DNA from: Chthonomonadaceae bacterium
Lineage (GTDB): Bacteria; Armatimonadota; Chthonomonadetes; Chthonomonadales; Chthonomonadaceae
NCBI GenBank assembly: GCA_014377395.1
Contig: JACMPS010000157.1
Coordinates: 1 to 27,589, forward strand
Length of the DNA: 27,589 bases
Direction of reading: 5' to 3'
The first letter of the stretch is position 1, and the number at the start of each line of letters is the position of its first letter. Position numbers and translations under genes: made by a program. The notes beneath the pieces were generated by a model. The model was not told the origin of the DNA, did no database searches, and saw only the letters and a list, made by a program, of their open reading frames with translations. Of the stretch, positions 7,874-16,791 are shown piece after piece.

Positions 7874-8890
7874 TTAATCTCTCAGGCTCTTTCCGGTCAG
7901 TTTCAGAAAGACATCTTCCAGGTTCGGCTCTTTGATGTCGAGATGATGAATGGGGGCATTTTCGCGGTTAAGCAGATTGATAACCGCCGCGAGAATTTGA
8001 TTTGGCTGTCCGGCACGTAGGCGAAGCGTCCCGAACATCGGCGAGTGACCGGAGGCAAACAGAACGTCCTTATCTGACTTTTCCGTTTCTTCCCCGCCTC
8101 GAATCGGAATGAACTCTACCTCCTGAACGCTTGAAATGGCACGGAGTTCTTGAAGCAAGGGCTCGGTATTTGCCGGAGCATCGGTCCCAATTTCGATTAC
8201 GGAGCCGCCCATTCCAGCGATCAAATTCTTCACCGTATCACAGGCAACCAGTTCTCCGCCGTCCATAATGCCCACTCGATCACAGAGAGCCTGTACCTCT
8301 TCCATGTAATGACTGGTGTAAAGAAGCGTGAGACCACGCCCGTTGAGTTCGCGGACTCCCTCGAAAATGTGATTGCGGGATTGCGGGTCTACTCCTACGG
8401 TTGGTTCATCAAGGAGAAGAATTTGCGGAGAGTGCATCAGCCCTGCCGCAAGATTCAGGCGTCGCTTCATCCCGCCCGAATACTCCTCCGCCATACGGGA
8501 AGCACTCTCCGTTAAGCCGACAAGCGCCAGCATTTCATCTACACGCCGCGAAAGTTTAGTGCTTTTGAGACCATACAGAGTACCGAAAAATTCGAGATTT
8601 TCCCGCCCCGTCAAACGAGGATAAATGGCGAGGTCTTGCGGCGTCACTCCAACGGCTCGCTTGACGGAAAGGCTTCCCCTACTCACGTCTTCCCCTGCAA
8701 TCGTTACCTGCCCCTCAGAGGGTGACAACGTGCCGGAAATCATTGAAATCGTAGTGGTTTTTCCGGCTCCATTGGAACCCAAAAGCCCGAAGATTTCGCC
8801 GCGCTGAATCTCAAAGGAGACTCCTTTCACGGCTTCGAGGTCGCCGTAGCGTTTTTTGACCTTTTCGACGGAAACAAGTGAGGGAGTCAA
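7874..8890 (-). CDS. ABC transporter ATP-binding protein (DrrA/LnrL-like)
   Basis: This is the nucleotide-binding subunit that powers the adjacent ABC-2 permease. Numbering from the TTG at 8890 (338 residues): Walker A GSNGAGKTT (38-46), Q-loop VTPQD (Gln85), signature YSGGMKRR (137-144), Walker B ILLLDEP (157-163) and H-loop YTSHYMEE (His194). The C-terminal 110 residues contain the DrrA-type extension ending EPNLEDVFLKLTGK. I prefer TTG 8890 because AGAAAGG lies 6 nt upstream; the TTG at 8896 directly abuts that site. Neither is ATG, so initiation may be weak. It lies 92 nt downstream of the TamB-like gene on the same strand. Confidence 0.95.
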   Translation of the reverse strand: MTPSLVSVEKVKKRYGDLEAVKGVSFEIQRGEIFGLLGSNGAGKTTTISMISGTLSPSEGQVTIAGEDVSRGSLSVKRAVGVTPQDLAIYPRLTGRENLEFFGTLYGLKSTKLSRRVDEMLALVGLTESASRMAEEYSGGMKRRLNLAAGLMHSPQILLLDEPTVGVDPQSRNHIFEGVRELNGRGLTLLYTSHYMEEVQALCDRVGIMDGGELVACDTVKNLIAGMGGSVIEIGTDAPANTEPLLQELRAISSVQEVEFIPIRGGEETEKSDKDVLFASGHSPMFGTLRLRAGQPNQILAAVINLLNRENAPIHHLDIKEPNLEDVFLKLTGKSLRD

Positions 8891-8982
8891 AAGCAACCTT
8901 TCTAAAAGAGGAACACAAAATCATGGAAGGAAGAGTAGAGGTTGATTCGACAATGAAAGAGGAAACTCCTGCCCTGCTTACT

Positions 8983-11900
8983 CTAGAACCGGAAAACGCC
9001 CTCAAAGAGAAAACGTTGTTCGTTGGTTTCCCGAACTTCGTAACTCGTCTGGAAACGCTCACTGAATCGAACGCTGAGGCGGAAGGTGTACTGCTCACGC
9101 AAAGAGGAGAGGCTACGCTGATAACTGATGTAAAAGGGTCCGAAAAGGCGGCGGCTCAGGTTGAGATTGAAGTTTTGCACGGGGTCATAGCCGAGCGCAA
9201 ACTCGTCAAAGCCCAGACTTTGCGCGGCTCCATCGAAAAGACGAGGCAATAATGCCCCCGTGAAAACATTGGTAAGTCGTTGTGCCAGCACGCTTCCGGG
9301 ATTGGTGCCGAGACCATCAAGCGCGTCCGGGTCTCCAAGCGCGAGAGTGCGAAACAAGGTTGCCTTATCGATGCGGGGATCATTGGAGATAATTTGGAGG
9401 CGCGACTGATTTGTAGTGGGATCAACAACTTCGCCTGTCAACGGGCCCACAACTTGAAGGGAAACACGATCCCGCGTTGTCCCCCCGAACCCTGAACGCA
9501 CTGGAATCGTTCCCTCGGCGCGGAGATTTACGTTCAAGCCAAGTCCCGGTACTCCGCTATTGTAAACGGGATAGGCAACCGTGAGTGTGGAGGGACGGCG
9601 AATCGTCAAGCGCGTAGTGGTCAGGGTGAGTTTGCCGCCTAAAAGTTCAAGATTTCCGTTCAGACGTGGCTCGTTAAGCGAACCATCGAGCGTCACCTCC
9701 CCACCCACTTGCGTATCGAGCAGAACATTGCTGACGCGCACATTATCACCGAGAACAAGGCGCAAGCTATCGAAAGTAGGATTAAATCCGCTTTTTGTGG
9801 AGGCAGGAGCGGATACTCCCAACGCACCGGGAATCGCTACTCTTGCATTGGAAACGGTTGTTGTTCCAGAAATATTAGGAGCAATCAGCGTGTTGGACAC
9901 CTTGAGTAGCGAGTCTATGGTTCCGTTCAGCACCACCGATGCGGCACTCGCATCCGTCTTATTTTCAAGATTGATGCTCCGAACGAATACACTTTTCGCG
10001 CTCAGATCAATGCCTTTCGCCTCGGGGTGACGCGCTTTGGAACTGTCGTTCAAGGGAAGAGAGCCGGTCAGAATGACATTGGGTTCAGGGTTCTTCGAAT
10101 TGGATTTCGGTTGTGCTCCCGTTGAAAAAGCCGCGAAATGATTTACCTTCATCAGATCGCCATCGAACTCGAAAAGTGCGTCTACGTCTCGTAATCCCGT
10201 CGAAAGGGCATTGACTTGAAGCAGAGGCGCTTTCACTTCCAATGTTCCAAGGATTGAAGCGAAGGGGTTAGCGCGAGTTCCAACGATTTGGGTTCGCAGG
10301 GAAATCGCCCCATTGCTCTGTGCACTCAAGATGCCGGGAAAGAGTGTTGCGAGCTCTTGCAGGTTTTTGTCATCCGTGTTTTTAGGAAGCAAATTAGCAA
10401 AAACCTGCACAGGTGCTGACTCCGGCAAAAAGGGAGGCGACCAGGTGAAATCCGACACTTTAGCGTTGCCGCGCACAACGGTATTGTTGACCGTCAAGCG
10501 CAGATCGTCCGTCTGGATAATTCCGTCTTTCAGAGTGATATTGTTGATGTCTGCCCGGTTAATCTTGAACAATACACTTTGATCGGTAGAGGTCACTCCT
10601 GTTAGCGTTCCCGCTGTCGGTGTTGTTGGCGTTTCTGAGGTGAGGCGACGCCGTAGCACGATGTCCGCCAGATTGACCGAGGCTTGTTCGATCTCCGGTG
10701 AGACGGTTTTCCCTCTCAGGATAAGACCGAGCGTCCCTGTGCCGGAAAGCGAATACTCGCCTAGTTGGGGATCACCGGGACGCAAAAATAAACTTGCAAA
10801 GGGAGCGAGATTGATGTTGTATCCGTCAATGTCGGAACGAATGTCACCTCCAAATTCGACGTGCGTGTTTCTGGCGATCAAATCCCCATCTTGAGCGGAA
10901 ATTTCGATCTCGGGCGCGTCCACGAATTTTTTTGTGACGACGGCTGTATTCTTTTTCAAGGTAAGATCGAAGCCACCAATCCGTACAGGAATGTCGTTCC
11001 AGTTTACGGCGAGGCGAGGCGACTCACTGCTTCCACCTAAACTGAAGTTCCCGGAAAGGTTCGTTTCCAGCGTCTCAGTCAATCGAAGTGCCGTTTGCAA
11101 AATCTGAAGCGGGTTGCGTGAAGACCTTTGCACGGCGACATAAAGAGGAAACACGGAGTTATCGGAAGCGAAGGGACTGAGTTGCCCCATCATCAGCGTC
11201 AATTGATCGCGAAAATAAGTATTGCTTGCATTCGCATCGAGAATCGCTTGAAGCAGACTTCGTGCCCCCAGTTGCGTCACACCTTCCCATTTTCCGTCTC
11301 CCGTCAGTTTGTGTGAGTCGAGATCATAAGAAAGTTTCGAGAGTTCGAGAATACGTGCCGGAACCGAGACAAGTGCAGGATTTTCGATTTTGAGATCGTC
11401 TATTTTCACGAGGCGGTCTTGAAGCGATACCGTTCCTGTGAGATCACCCAATCTATAAGAGGAAAAGCGCAGGTCTTTCCCCCTGAGCAAAACTGTAGCT
11501 ACCGGGTTTTCCCGGTCTCCCGTCACCTGTAAATCCGCCCCGATTTTCCCCTCGAAAAGAGCCACTGCCTCCGGCAAAAGGGCGTCGAGTTCTCCAAGAT
11601 CAATGTCTTGAACCGAAGCCTTCAGATCGAGGGCACCCCTCAGAGTCACAAAGCCGGAAGCCTTGAGGTGCCCTTTGAGGAAATCCGCGTTGGCTTCGAT
11701 AAGGCTTAACTTGTTGTCTCGAAAATCGGCGAGGGCGGTGGCGGCGCGAACAGGAATCCCGTCAAAAGTGGCTTTTTCAAGAATGAGCAGAGCAGGTTCA
11801 CGCAAGCGAAGGTCTTTTGTTGTTCCCGTGATCAAAATCGGTTTGTCGGAAGAAACGGTTCCGGTAATCTGGATTCCCTGCGTTTTGATTCCTGCCTCGA

Positions 11901-14085
11901 AGAGTAGAGAATTTAGATCGAGCGAGTCCAGAGTTGCGGAGGCACTGATCTCCGGCTCTTTCGAGAAGAGAGCCGTCACGATTCCTGAGAGAGAGGCATA
12001 ACCGGGGGCGCGAATGGCGGTCGCTTGCGGAAAAATCAGGCGATCCCGGTTGACATCAAAAACAACCTCGGCTTTGTCCAGGTCAAGGCGATCCGTTGTA
12101 ATGTCAAACAGAGTGATTTTGCCTACTGCCTTCGGGTTGGCAAATGTTCCGCTGATTTTGGCGGCGGGCGCATCCTGCCCTCGTAGGTAGGCAAAGCCAT
12201 CTACTTTACTCAATCCGAGATTCAGTTTCGCTTTTGGAGAAATACGTGGAACGATCTTCTGAACCGCCGCCAGTACGCCTTCAACATCAATCTCATTTGC
12301 CGCAACATTGAGATCGAGCGTTTTGTCCTGTAAGCCGATCTTTCCGTTTGCAATCAGAAAGCCGCGCTCGTCCTCCACCCGCAAATTTTTCACGAGCAAT
12401 GTTTGCCGATTCGATTCTACAGAGGCGTAAATTGCCCGAAACGTTTCCCCTGCCAGCGAAGGATTCCGTAACACAACCTGAGCCGTTCCAAGCGGCGGAG
12501 TTTTACGATCTCCCTGCACGTTTGCATCGAGCGAAACTTTCCCGGATAGGTCTTTGAGATTGATTCCCCCTGGCGCGTACTGCAAAAGAGGACGGGGCAA
12601 ACTCGCGACTTCCACCCCTCGAATTTGCGCTTGAGCCGTGAATTTACCCTGAGCGTCGTTTGTGTAAATTCCCTTTGCTCTCAGTTCTCCTTTTAATGTT
12701 TTTGCGGAAACCGAAGCCAGCAAAGTTCGATTCCGATAATCGGCACTTAGGCGCAGTTCTTTGAGTTTTGCATCAGGAGTAGAGAGAAGCGGAGAGGTAA
12801 GGCGAAGCGTGATCGCAGGATTGGCAGGGGTCCCCTTTGCGGCAAAGTCGGCGAAAATCGCGCCGTTCGCGCCTTCGATTTGTCGGCGCACGGGTTTGGA
12901 TAGCCCTGCAAGATCGAGTGCAGGTAGTGCCGAACGAAGGCGTTTCAGATTAGAAGAAGAAACCTTGCCGGACGCTACAATTTCGGGTTGCAGAAGACGG
13001 CGTTTTTTTGGATCGAGCAAGTCCATCAAATTTAAGTTCAGGCTTTGCGCGGAAAGTTTAACTCTTGTGCCTGCTGAAAGCATTTCCAGATTCGCGCTGA
13101 TCGATGAATCGTTGACGACGATATCCGCGAAAGGAAGCGAAATCGACTCACGAGCATTTCTTACGATTCCTGTCAGTTTTTCAAGGTGAAGGGTTGATTG
13201 GAGACCCAGGGCTTCCGGTCTGAATTTCTGAAAGGGCTTTTCAGGGTCGAAAGTATAAATCGCACTGCTTGAAAGGTTTGCAATTCCAGCAGTGATTTTT
13301 CCTTCACGTGGGGAAATCAATCGTTCAGAGAGGGTCGAAAGTTGAACACCGTTTCCTTCAAGAAAAGCGACAATCTGCATCGGTTTGCTCGAATACGTTC
13401 CGATCAAATGGAAATCTTGAAGAGTTTGTGGAGTGCCTTTGCCGCTAAAATCAAAGGCAACGCTTTTATCGGGGCGAATGTTGACAATACCGTCTACCCC
13501 GTCAACCTGGCTGACAAATGGACGCGAGACAACACCTGCGGGAGCAGGAAAGGCAAGATCAGAGTAGAGAATACTGCCGCCGGAAAGCGTGGCGCGATCC
13601 GTCAGCACACGCCCCGCACTTCCCTGCGTCTCCTGCAATTTCTTGAGCAGTCCCTCGAAATTAAGACGCCCTTTTGCATCCCGGGTGATTGTCGCAACCG
13701 GATTCTGAATGTGGAGGGAGGCAATGAGAGGAATATCGGGGCGGGCAGGACGAAGCAGTTGATCGAGATTGTAATGAATCACAATCTCTTTTATGGTCAC
13801 AAACGGATTGCCTTTTCCGTTGTCCGCCTCTAGGGAAACCCCTTTCAGACGAACCACGTTTTTCGAAGAAAGGCTCCATAAATTTCCGCTAATCTCTACA
13901 TCGGACACCTTGACCTCACGTCCAAGAAGACGAGTTGCTTCTGCGGAAAGTGTCCCGGCAAGCCGCGCATTTGAGTTCAGAAAGGCAAATAGGCTCTTCA
14001 CGCGACTGACCGCACCGACCGCGAGAATAAGGGGCGGCACAAGCATAACAGTTACGCAAAGGGAACGGCGGAGCGTTGTGAGCAT
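8983..14085 (-). CDS. TamB-like inner-membrane/periplasmic protein (DUF490, AsmA-like)
   Basis: This 1,700-residue protein has an N-terminal membrane anchor (about residues 6-30) followed by a very long beta-rich region of weakly repeating segments of the type 'ISGTVSSDKPILITG' and 'LTGDGKWEG', and a conserved C-terminal TamB domain (about the last 350 residues). That domain ends with the beta-barrel-like LSRRLFGPFYISYQRSLSS and a terminal aromatic F. TamB and relatives are thought to bridge the inner and outer membranes and to act in phospholipid or outer-membrane protein transport, so its presence indicates a diderm cell. The length is above that of E. coli TamB (about 1,260). No good Shine-Dalgarno precedes ATG 14085; no better in-frame start was found. 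It follows lipA by 57 nt on the same strand. No TamA/BamA gene lies in the window. Confidence 0.88.
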   Translation of the reverse strand: MLTTLRRSLCVTVMLVPPLILAVGAVSRVKSLFAFLNSNARLAGTLSAEATRLLGREVKVSDVEISGNLWSLSSKNVVRLKGVSLEADNGKGNPFVTIKEIVIHYNLDQLLRPARPDIPLIASLHIQNPVATITRDAKGRLNFEGLLKKLQETQGSAGRVLTDRATLSGGSILYSDLAFPAPAGVVSRPFVSQVDGVDGIVNIRPDKSVAFDFSGKGTPQTLQDFHLIGTYSSKPMQIVAFLEGNGVQLSTLSERLISPREGKITAGIANLSSSAIYTFDPEKPFQKFRPEALGLQSTLHLEKLTGIVRNARESISLPFADIVVNDSSISANLEMLSAGTRVKLSAQSLNLNLMDLLDPKKRRLLQPEIVASGKVSSSNLKRLRSALPALDLAGLSKPVRRQIEGANGAIFADFAAKGTPANPAITLRLTSPLLSTPDAKLKELRLSADYRNRTLLASVSAKTLKGELRAKGIYTNDAQGKFTAQAQIRGVEVASLPRPLLQYAPGGINLKDLSGKVSLDANVQGDRKTPPLGTAQVVLRNPSLAGETFRAIYASVESNRQTLLVKNLRVEDERGFLIANGKIGLQDKTLDLNVAANEIDVEGVLAAVQKIVPRISPKAKLNLGLSKVDGFAYLRGQDAPAAKISGTFANPKAVGKITLFDITTDRLDLDKAEVVFDVNRDRLIFPQATAIRAPGYASLSGIVTALFSKEPEISASATLDSLDLNSLLFEAGIKTQGIQITGTVSSDKPILITGTTKDLRLREPALLILEKATFDGIPVRAATALADFRDNKLSLIEANADFLKGHLKASGFVTLRGALDLKASVQDIDLGELDALLPEAVALFEGKIGADLQVTGDRENPVATVLLRGKDLRFSSYRLGDLTGTVSLQDRLVKIDDLKIENPALVSVPARILELSKLSYDLDSHKLTGDGKWEGVTQLGARSLLQAILDANASNTYFRDQLTLMMGQLSPFASDNSVFPLYVAVQRSSRNPLQILQTALRLTETLETNLSGNFSLGGSSESPRLAVNWNDIPVRIGGFDLTLKKNTAVVTKKFVDAPEIEISAQDGDLIARNTHVEFGGDIRSDIDGYNINLAPFASLFLRPGDPQLGEYSLSGTGTLGLILRGKTVSPEIEQASVNLADIVLRRRLTSETPTTPTAGTLTGVTSTDQSVLFKINRADINNITLKDGIIQTDDLRLTVNNTVVRGNAKVSDFTWSPPFLPESAPVQVFANLLPKNTDDKNLQELATLFPGILSAQSNGAISLRTQIVGTRANPFASILGTLEVKAPLLQVNALSTGLRDVDALFEFDGDLMKVNHFAAFSTGAQPKSNSKNPEPNVILTGSLPLNDSSKARHPEAKGIDLSAKSVFVRSINLENKTDASAASVVLNGTIDSLLKVSNTLIAPNISGTTTVSNARVAIPGALGVSAPASTKSGFNPTFDSLRLVLGDNVRVSNVLLDTQVGGEVTLDGSLNEPRLNGNLELLGGKLTLTTTRLTIRRPSTLTVAYPVYNSGVPGLGLNVNLRAEGTIPVRSGFGGTTRDRVSLQVVGPLTGEVVDPTTNQSRLQIISNDPRIDKATLFRTLALGDPDALDGLGTNPGSVLAQRLTNVFTGALLPRLFDGAAQSLGFDEFALGYDPVQNFNLNLSRRLFGPFYISYQRSLSSLREQYTFRLSVRFSERFQTSYEVRETNEQRFLFEGVFRF

Positions 14086-14142
14086 AAAAAATGAGCAAAC
14101 GAATAAGGAGCATTACCATTTTGGCTTTGCCCCGGTTTTTCC

Positions 14143-15039
14143 TTAAACGACGGTCAATTGCACACTTGAAAGACGATCCGCCATCAACTTTTCAGAGAAC
14201 TTTTCTGCATTGTAAGAAGATCGAACAAAGGGTCCCGATGCGACAAACAGAAACCCCATTTCCTCACCGATACGCTCATACTCTGCAAAACGGTCAGGGT
14301 GAACATACTCCACAACAGGAAGGTGCTGTGTCGTTGTCGGGCGAAGATACTGCCCGATAGTCACGGCTTCCACGCCTGCGTATCGTAAATCACAAAGGGT
14401 TCGCACAATTTCCTCGTGCGTTTCACCAAGACCAAGCATCATTCCCGATTTTGTGTGAATTGTGTTGTCCATCTTTTTGACGGTTCTCAACAAATCGAGA
14501 GTTCGCTCGTACTTTGCTTGAGGGCGCACTGTCGGGCTGAGCCGCTCTACCGTTTCGATATTATGATTGTAAATTTCGGGGTGAGCATCTACGACTCGCT
14601 TGATGCACCAGCGTTTTCCCTTGAAGTCAGGGGTTAGCACCTCAACGATGATCCCGGGGATTTGCTCGTGAAGAGCGCGAATCGTATCCGCAAAAATGCC
14701 GGAGCCTTCATCGGGCAGTTCGTCCCGTGCCACACTCGTGACGACAACATGACGCAAGCGCATTTGCTTTGCGGTCTCCGCCACGCGCCGGGGTTCGTCG
14801 GTGTCAAGGTGAGTAGGTTTTCCTACTTTAATTGCACAAAATCCACAACTGCGGGTACAAATATCTCCTAAAATCATAAAGGTGGCGGTTTTTTTCGACC
14901 AACATTCGCCGATATTCGGACAACGCGCACTTTCGCAGACAGTGTGAAGTTTGGCATCACGCACCATCGAATCCACTAATTGCACAGTCTCAGGACTTGA
15001 GACACGCTTTTTCAACCATTCGGGCAGTCGGGAATTCAC
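14143..15039 (-). CDS. lipA: lipoyl synthase
   Basis: LipA is a radical-SAM enzyme that inserts two sulfur atoms into octanoyl groups carried on lipoyl domains of 2-oxoacid dehydrogenases and glycine-cleavage H protein. The 298-residue length is typical. The auxiliary iron-sulfur cluster motif CESARCPNIGEC provides Cys35, Cys40 and Cys46. The radical-SAM motif CTRSCGFC provides Cys61, Cys65 and Cys68. The C-terminal RSSY (273-276) that contributes the serine ligand of the auxiliary cluster is intact, as are MLGLGE and IGQYLRPT. The enzyme is cytoplasmic. No lipB, lplA or dehydrogenase subunit is adjacent; instead it precedes the TamB-like gene by 57 nt. Confidence 0.98.
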   Translation of the reverse strand: MNSRLPEWLKKRVSSPETVQLVDSMVRDAKLHTVCESARCPNIGECWSKKTATFMILGDICTRSCGFCAIKVGKPTHLDTDEPRRVAETAKQMRLRHVVVTSVARDELPDEGSGIFADTIRALHEQIPGIIVEVLTPDFKGKRWCIKRVVDAHPEIYNHNIETVERLSPTVRPQAKYERTLDLLRTVKKMDNTIHTKSGMMLGLGETHEEIVRTLCDLRYAGVEAVTIGQYLRPTTTQHLPVVEYVHPDRFAEYERIGEEMGFLFVASGPFVRSSYNAEKFSEKLMADRLSSVQLTVV

Positions 15040-15328
15040 GCGGTTCTTCCTCTATTTTCAGTAAAACATTTTTAATCTGGCTTCAACAGAGAGTTCATCA
15101 GGCTCTTTCCTGAATCCCTCCTTTTTAGTGTACCGCATTTCCGCCGAACCGAGTTCCGTTTGCGTTAAGACATAGGGCAGAAAGGGAAACAGTAGTGAGC
15201 CACCGAAATGATTCGGTGGCTCTACAAACTGTGTAGGGGCGTCGCTCTCTACGCCCGTTTGCGATTGCAGCGTCCTTGTTGCCCGTAAATTTACTCCCTG
15301 GATTATCTTTTAACCTTCGGTATCACGC
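15040..15328. other. lipA-ruvB intergenic gap with hairpins
   Basis: This 289-nt stretch separates lipA from ruvB, both on the minus strand. I see no plausible ORF in it. It holds a perfect 11-bp hairpin (15197-15222) and a second inverted repeat GGGCGT/ACGCCC (15237-15242 and 15251-15256, 8-nt loop). The lipA promoter should lie in its lower part on the minus strand, but no clear -35/-10 pair could be assigned. Confidence 0.5.
15197..15222 (-). terminator. perfect 11-bp hairpin downstream of ruvB
   Basis: GAGCCACCGAA (15197-15207) and TTCGGTGGCTC (15212-15222) are perfect reverse complements around a 4-nt loop. It lies about 107 nt beyond the ruvB stop in the direction of ruvB transcription. 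The following bases on the minus strand are only moderately T-rich (ACTACTGTTTCCC), so it could be a weak intrinsic terminator or an RNA-stabilising hairpin. Confidence 0.5.
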
Positions 15329-16369
15329 TCAGTACTCAAGATCGGTTTGCGCACTCCCTCGTTCCCGATAAGGTGCACCAATGTGTCCATAGGCATTGCG
15401 GGTGGCGATGCGCCCTCGACTGGTACGATTGATAAAGCCGAGTTGCAATAGATAGGGTTCGTACATATCTTCGATTGTGTCGCGCTCTTCGCCGAGCATC
15501 GCACTCAGCGTTTCCAGTCCGACGGGTCCGCCCTCGAACTGCTCGATGATCGCGATCAAATAGCGGCGGTCAAAGTCGTCCAACCCAATCTGATCTACGC
15601 CCATTAACTTCAACTGTGCGTCAGCAACTTCGCGCGTGATGACGCCCTGAGCGCGAACCTGAGCATAATCACGAACTCGCTTGAGCATCCGGTTTGCAAT
15701 TCGGGGTGTGCCACGGGAGCGCCGCGCAATTTCAAGGCTTCCCTCTGAAACGATTTCCACCTTGAGAATATCGGCGGAACGGCGTACAATTAAGTCTAGT
15801 TCTTCGGTCTCGTAAAGTTCAAGTCCATGATGGATGCCGAAGCGATCTCGTAGAGGAGAGGGCAACATTCCTGCCCGTGTCGTTGCGCCGACAAGCGTGA
15901 ATTTGGGAAGGTCGAGGCGAAGAGTACGCGCTGAGGGACCCCGCCCAATAATGATGTCGAGCTTGAAGTCTTCCATTGCGGAATAAAGGACTTCTTCAAT
16001 CGTCGTTTTCAGGCGATGAATTTCATCAATAAAGAAAACGCTGTTGGGTTCAAGGGAGGTAAGGATTGCCGCAAGATCACCGGGCTTTTCAATTGCGGGA
16101 CCCGAAGTAATGCGAATGGAGGTATCCATTTCATTGGCGACGATGTTGGCGAGGGTGGTTTTGCCAAGACCTGGGGGCCCGTACAAAAGGACATGATCAA
16201 GTGGCTCTTCACGTCCGAGAGCGGCTTCGATCCCGATCATCAAGTTCTGCTTGATTTTGTTCTGCCCGATCATTTCGCGCAGACGCCGGGGACGCAGAGA
16301 CAGTTCCGATTCGTCGGGTTGTTCGGAGGGGGACACGATTCGCTCCTCATCCTGGGTATTCTTACGCAT
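15329..16369 (-). CDS. ruvB: Holliday junction branch migration helicase RuvB
   Basis: RuvB is the hexameric AAA+ motor that, with RuvA, drives branch migration of Holliday junctions in recombinational repair. From ATG 16369 it is 346 residues, the usual size. Walker A GPPGLGKTT (64-72), Walker B FFIDEIHRL (112-120), sensor 1 VGATTRAG (160-167), and arginine finger region PLRDRFG (172-178) are intact. The C-terminal winged-helix part includes GGPVGLETLSAMLGEE and EPYLLQLGFINRTSRGR. AAAGGG five nt before ATG 16369 decides the start; a TTG at 16399 in frame would add 10 residues but has a poorly spaced site. No ruvA or ruvC is adjacent; a small gene lies 90 nt upstream on the same strand. Confidence 0.98.
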   Translation of the reverse strand: MRKNTQDEERIVSPSEQPDESELSLRPRRLREMIGQNKIKQNLMIGIEAALGREEPLDHVLLYGPPGLGKTTLANIVANEMDTSIRITSGPAIEKPGDLAAILTSLEPNSVFFIDEIHRLKTTIEEVLYSAMEDFKLDIIIGRGPSARTLRLDLPKFTLVGATTRAGMLPSPLRDRFGIHHGLELYETEELDLIVRRSADILKVEIVSEGSLEIARRSRGTPRIANRMLKRVRDYAQVRAQGVITREVADAQLKLMGVDQIGLDDFDRRYLIAIIEQFEGGPVGLETLSAMLGEERDTIEDMYEPYLLQLGFINRTSRGRIATRNAYGHIGAPYRERGSAQTDLEY

Positions 16370-16459
16370 GCGTTCCCTTTCGTGCAGAGCGATTTGCAAC
16401 GCTCCGAGGTCTGACCATACGTCTATTCTACCACAGAAGGCTCTCTTTTGTCTACCTAT

Positions 16460-16681
16460 TTATGTCGCGGCTCCTTCAAGTTGCCGATCCACAATCTGGA
16501 TTTCAAGAGCGGAAGGCTCATGCTCCTGAGTCCCCAATACGCAAACCCAGCCGCTCACGGGGGCGACGACAACCTCACGAGTGTCCACGGAAAGACCAAT
16601 GACGGCTCCGCGTTGCACAAACTCGCCGTCCCGATAAATGGCTCCATAAATAGAATGGACGGTAAGATTAGCAAGTTCCAT
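16460..16681 (-). CDS. small biotinyl/lipoyl-like domain protein, without the carrier lysine
   Basis: The 73-residue protein resembles half of a biotinyl/lipoyl (barrel-sandwich hybrid) domain: a turn YRDGEFVQRGAVIG (residues 16-29) similar to the 'G..V..G..I' strand-turn of these domains, then REVVVAPVSGWV (35-46), which matches the hairpin where carrier proteins carry (M)K(M) followed by APxxGxV. At the place of the modified lysine the sequence reads DTRE, so it should not be biotinylated or lipoylated. ATG 16681 is preceded by GAGGAG with 7-nt spacing. It sits upstream of ruvB in the same orientation, probably co-transcribed. The function is unknown, and the fold assignment is by motif resemblance only. 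Confidence 0.7.
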   Translation of the reverse strand: MELANLTVHSIYGAIYRDGEFVQRGAVIGLSVDTREVVVAPVSGWVCVLGTQEHEPSALEIQIVDRQLEGAAT

Positions 16682-16791
16682 CTTCACGCTCCTCTGTGCC
16701 TGCAAAATCATATTCCGTTGACTCCCTCTCCTGTCTTTTTGTTCCCGGTCTCCCCTGAAAATTTTTATAAACTTCTTGAAGGCATCTTATC

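Noticed and set aside
7293..7877. Open reading frame of 194 codons on the plus strand
   Set aside because: It is fully antisense to the ABC-2 permease, whose family match is clear; composition looks like a shadow frame and no ribosome-binding site or domain is visible.
13342..13833. Open reading frame of 163 codons on the plus strand
   Set aside because: Antisense to the TamB-like gene, with no recognisable domain; expected by chance over a 5-kb gene.
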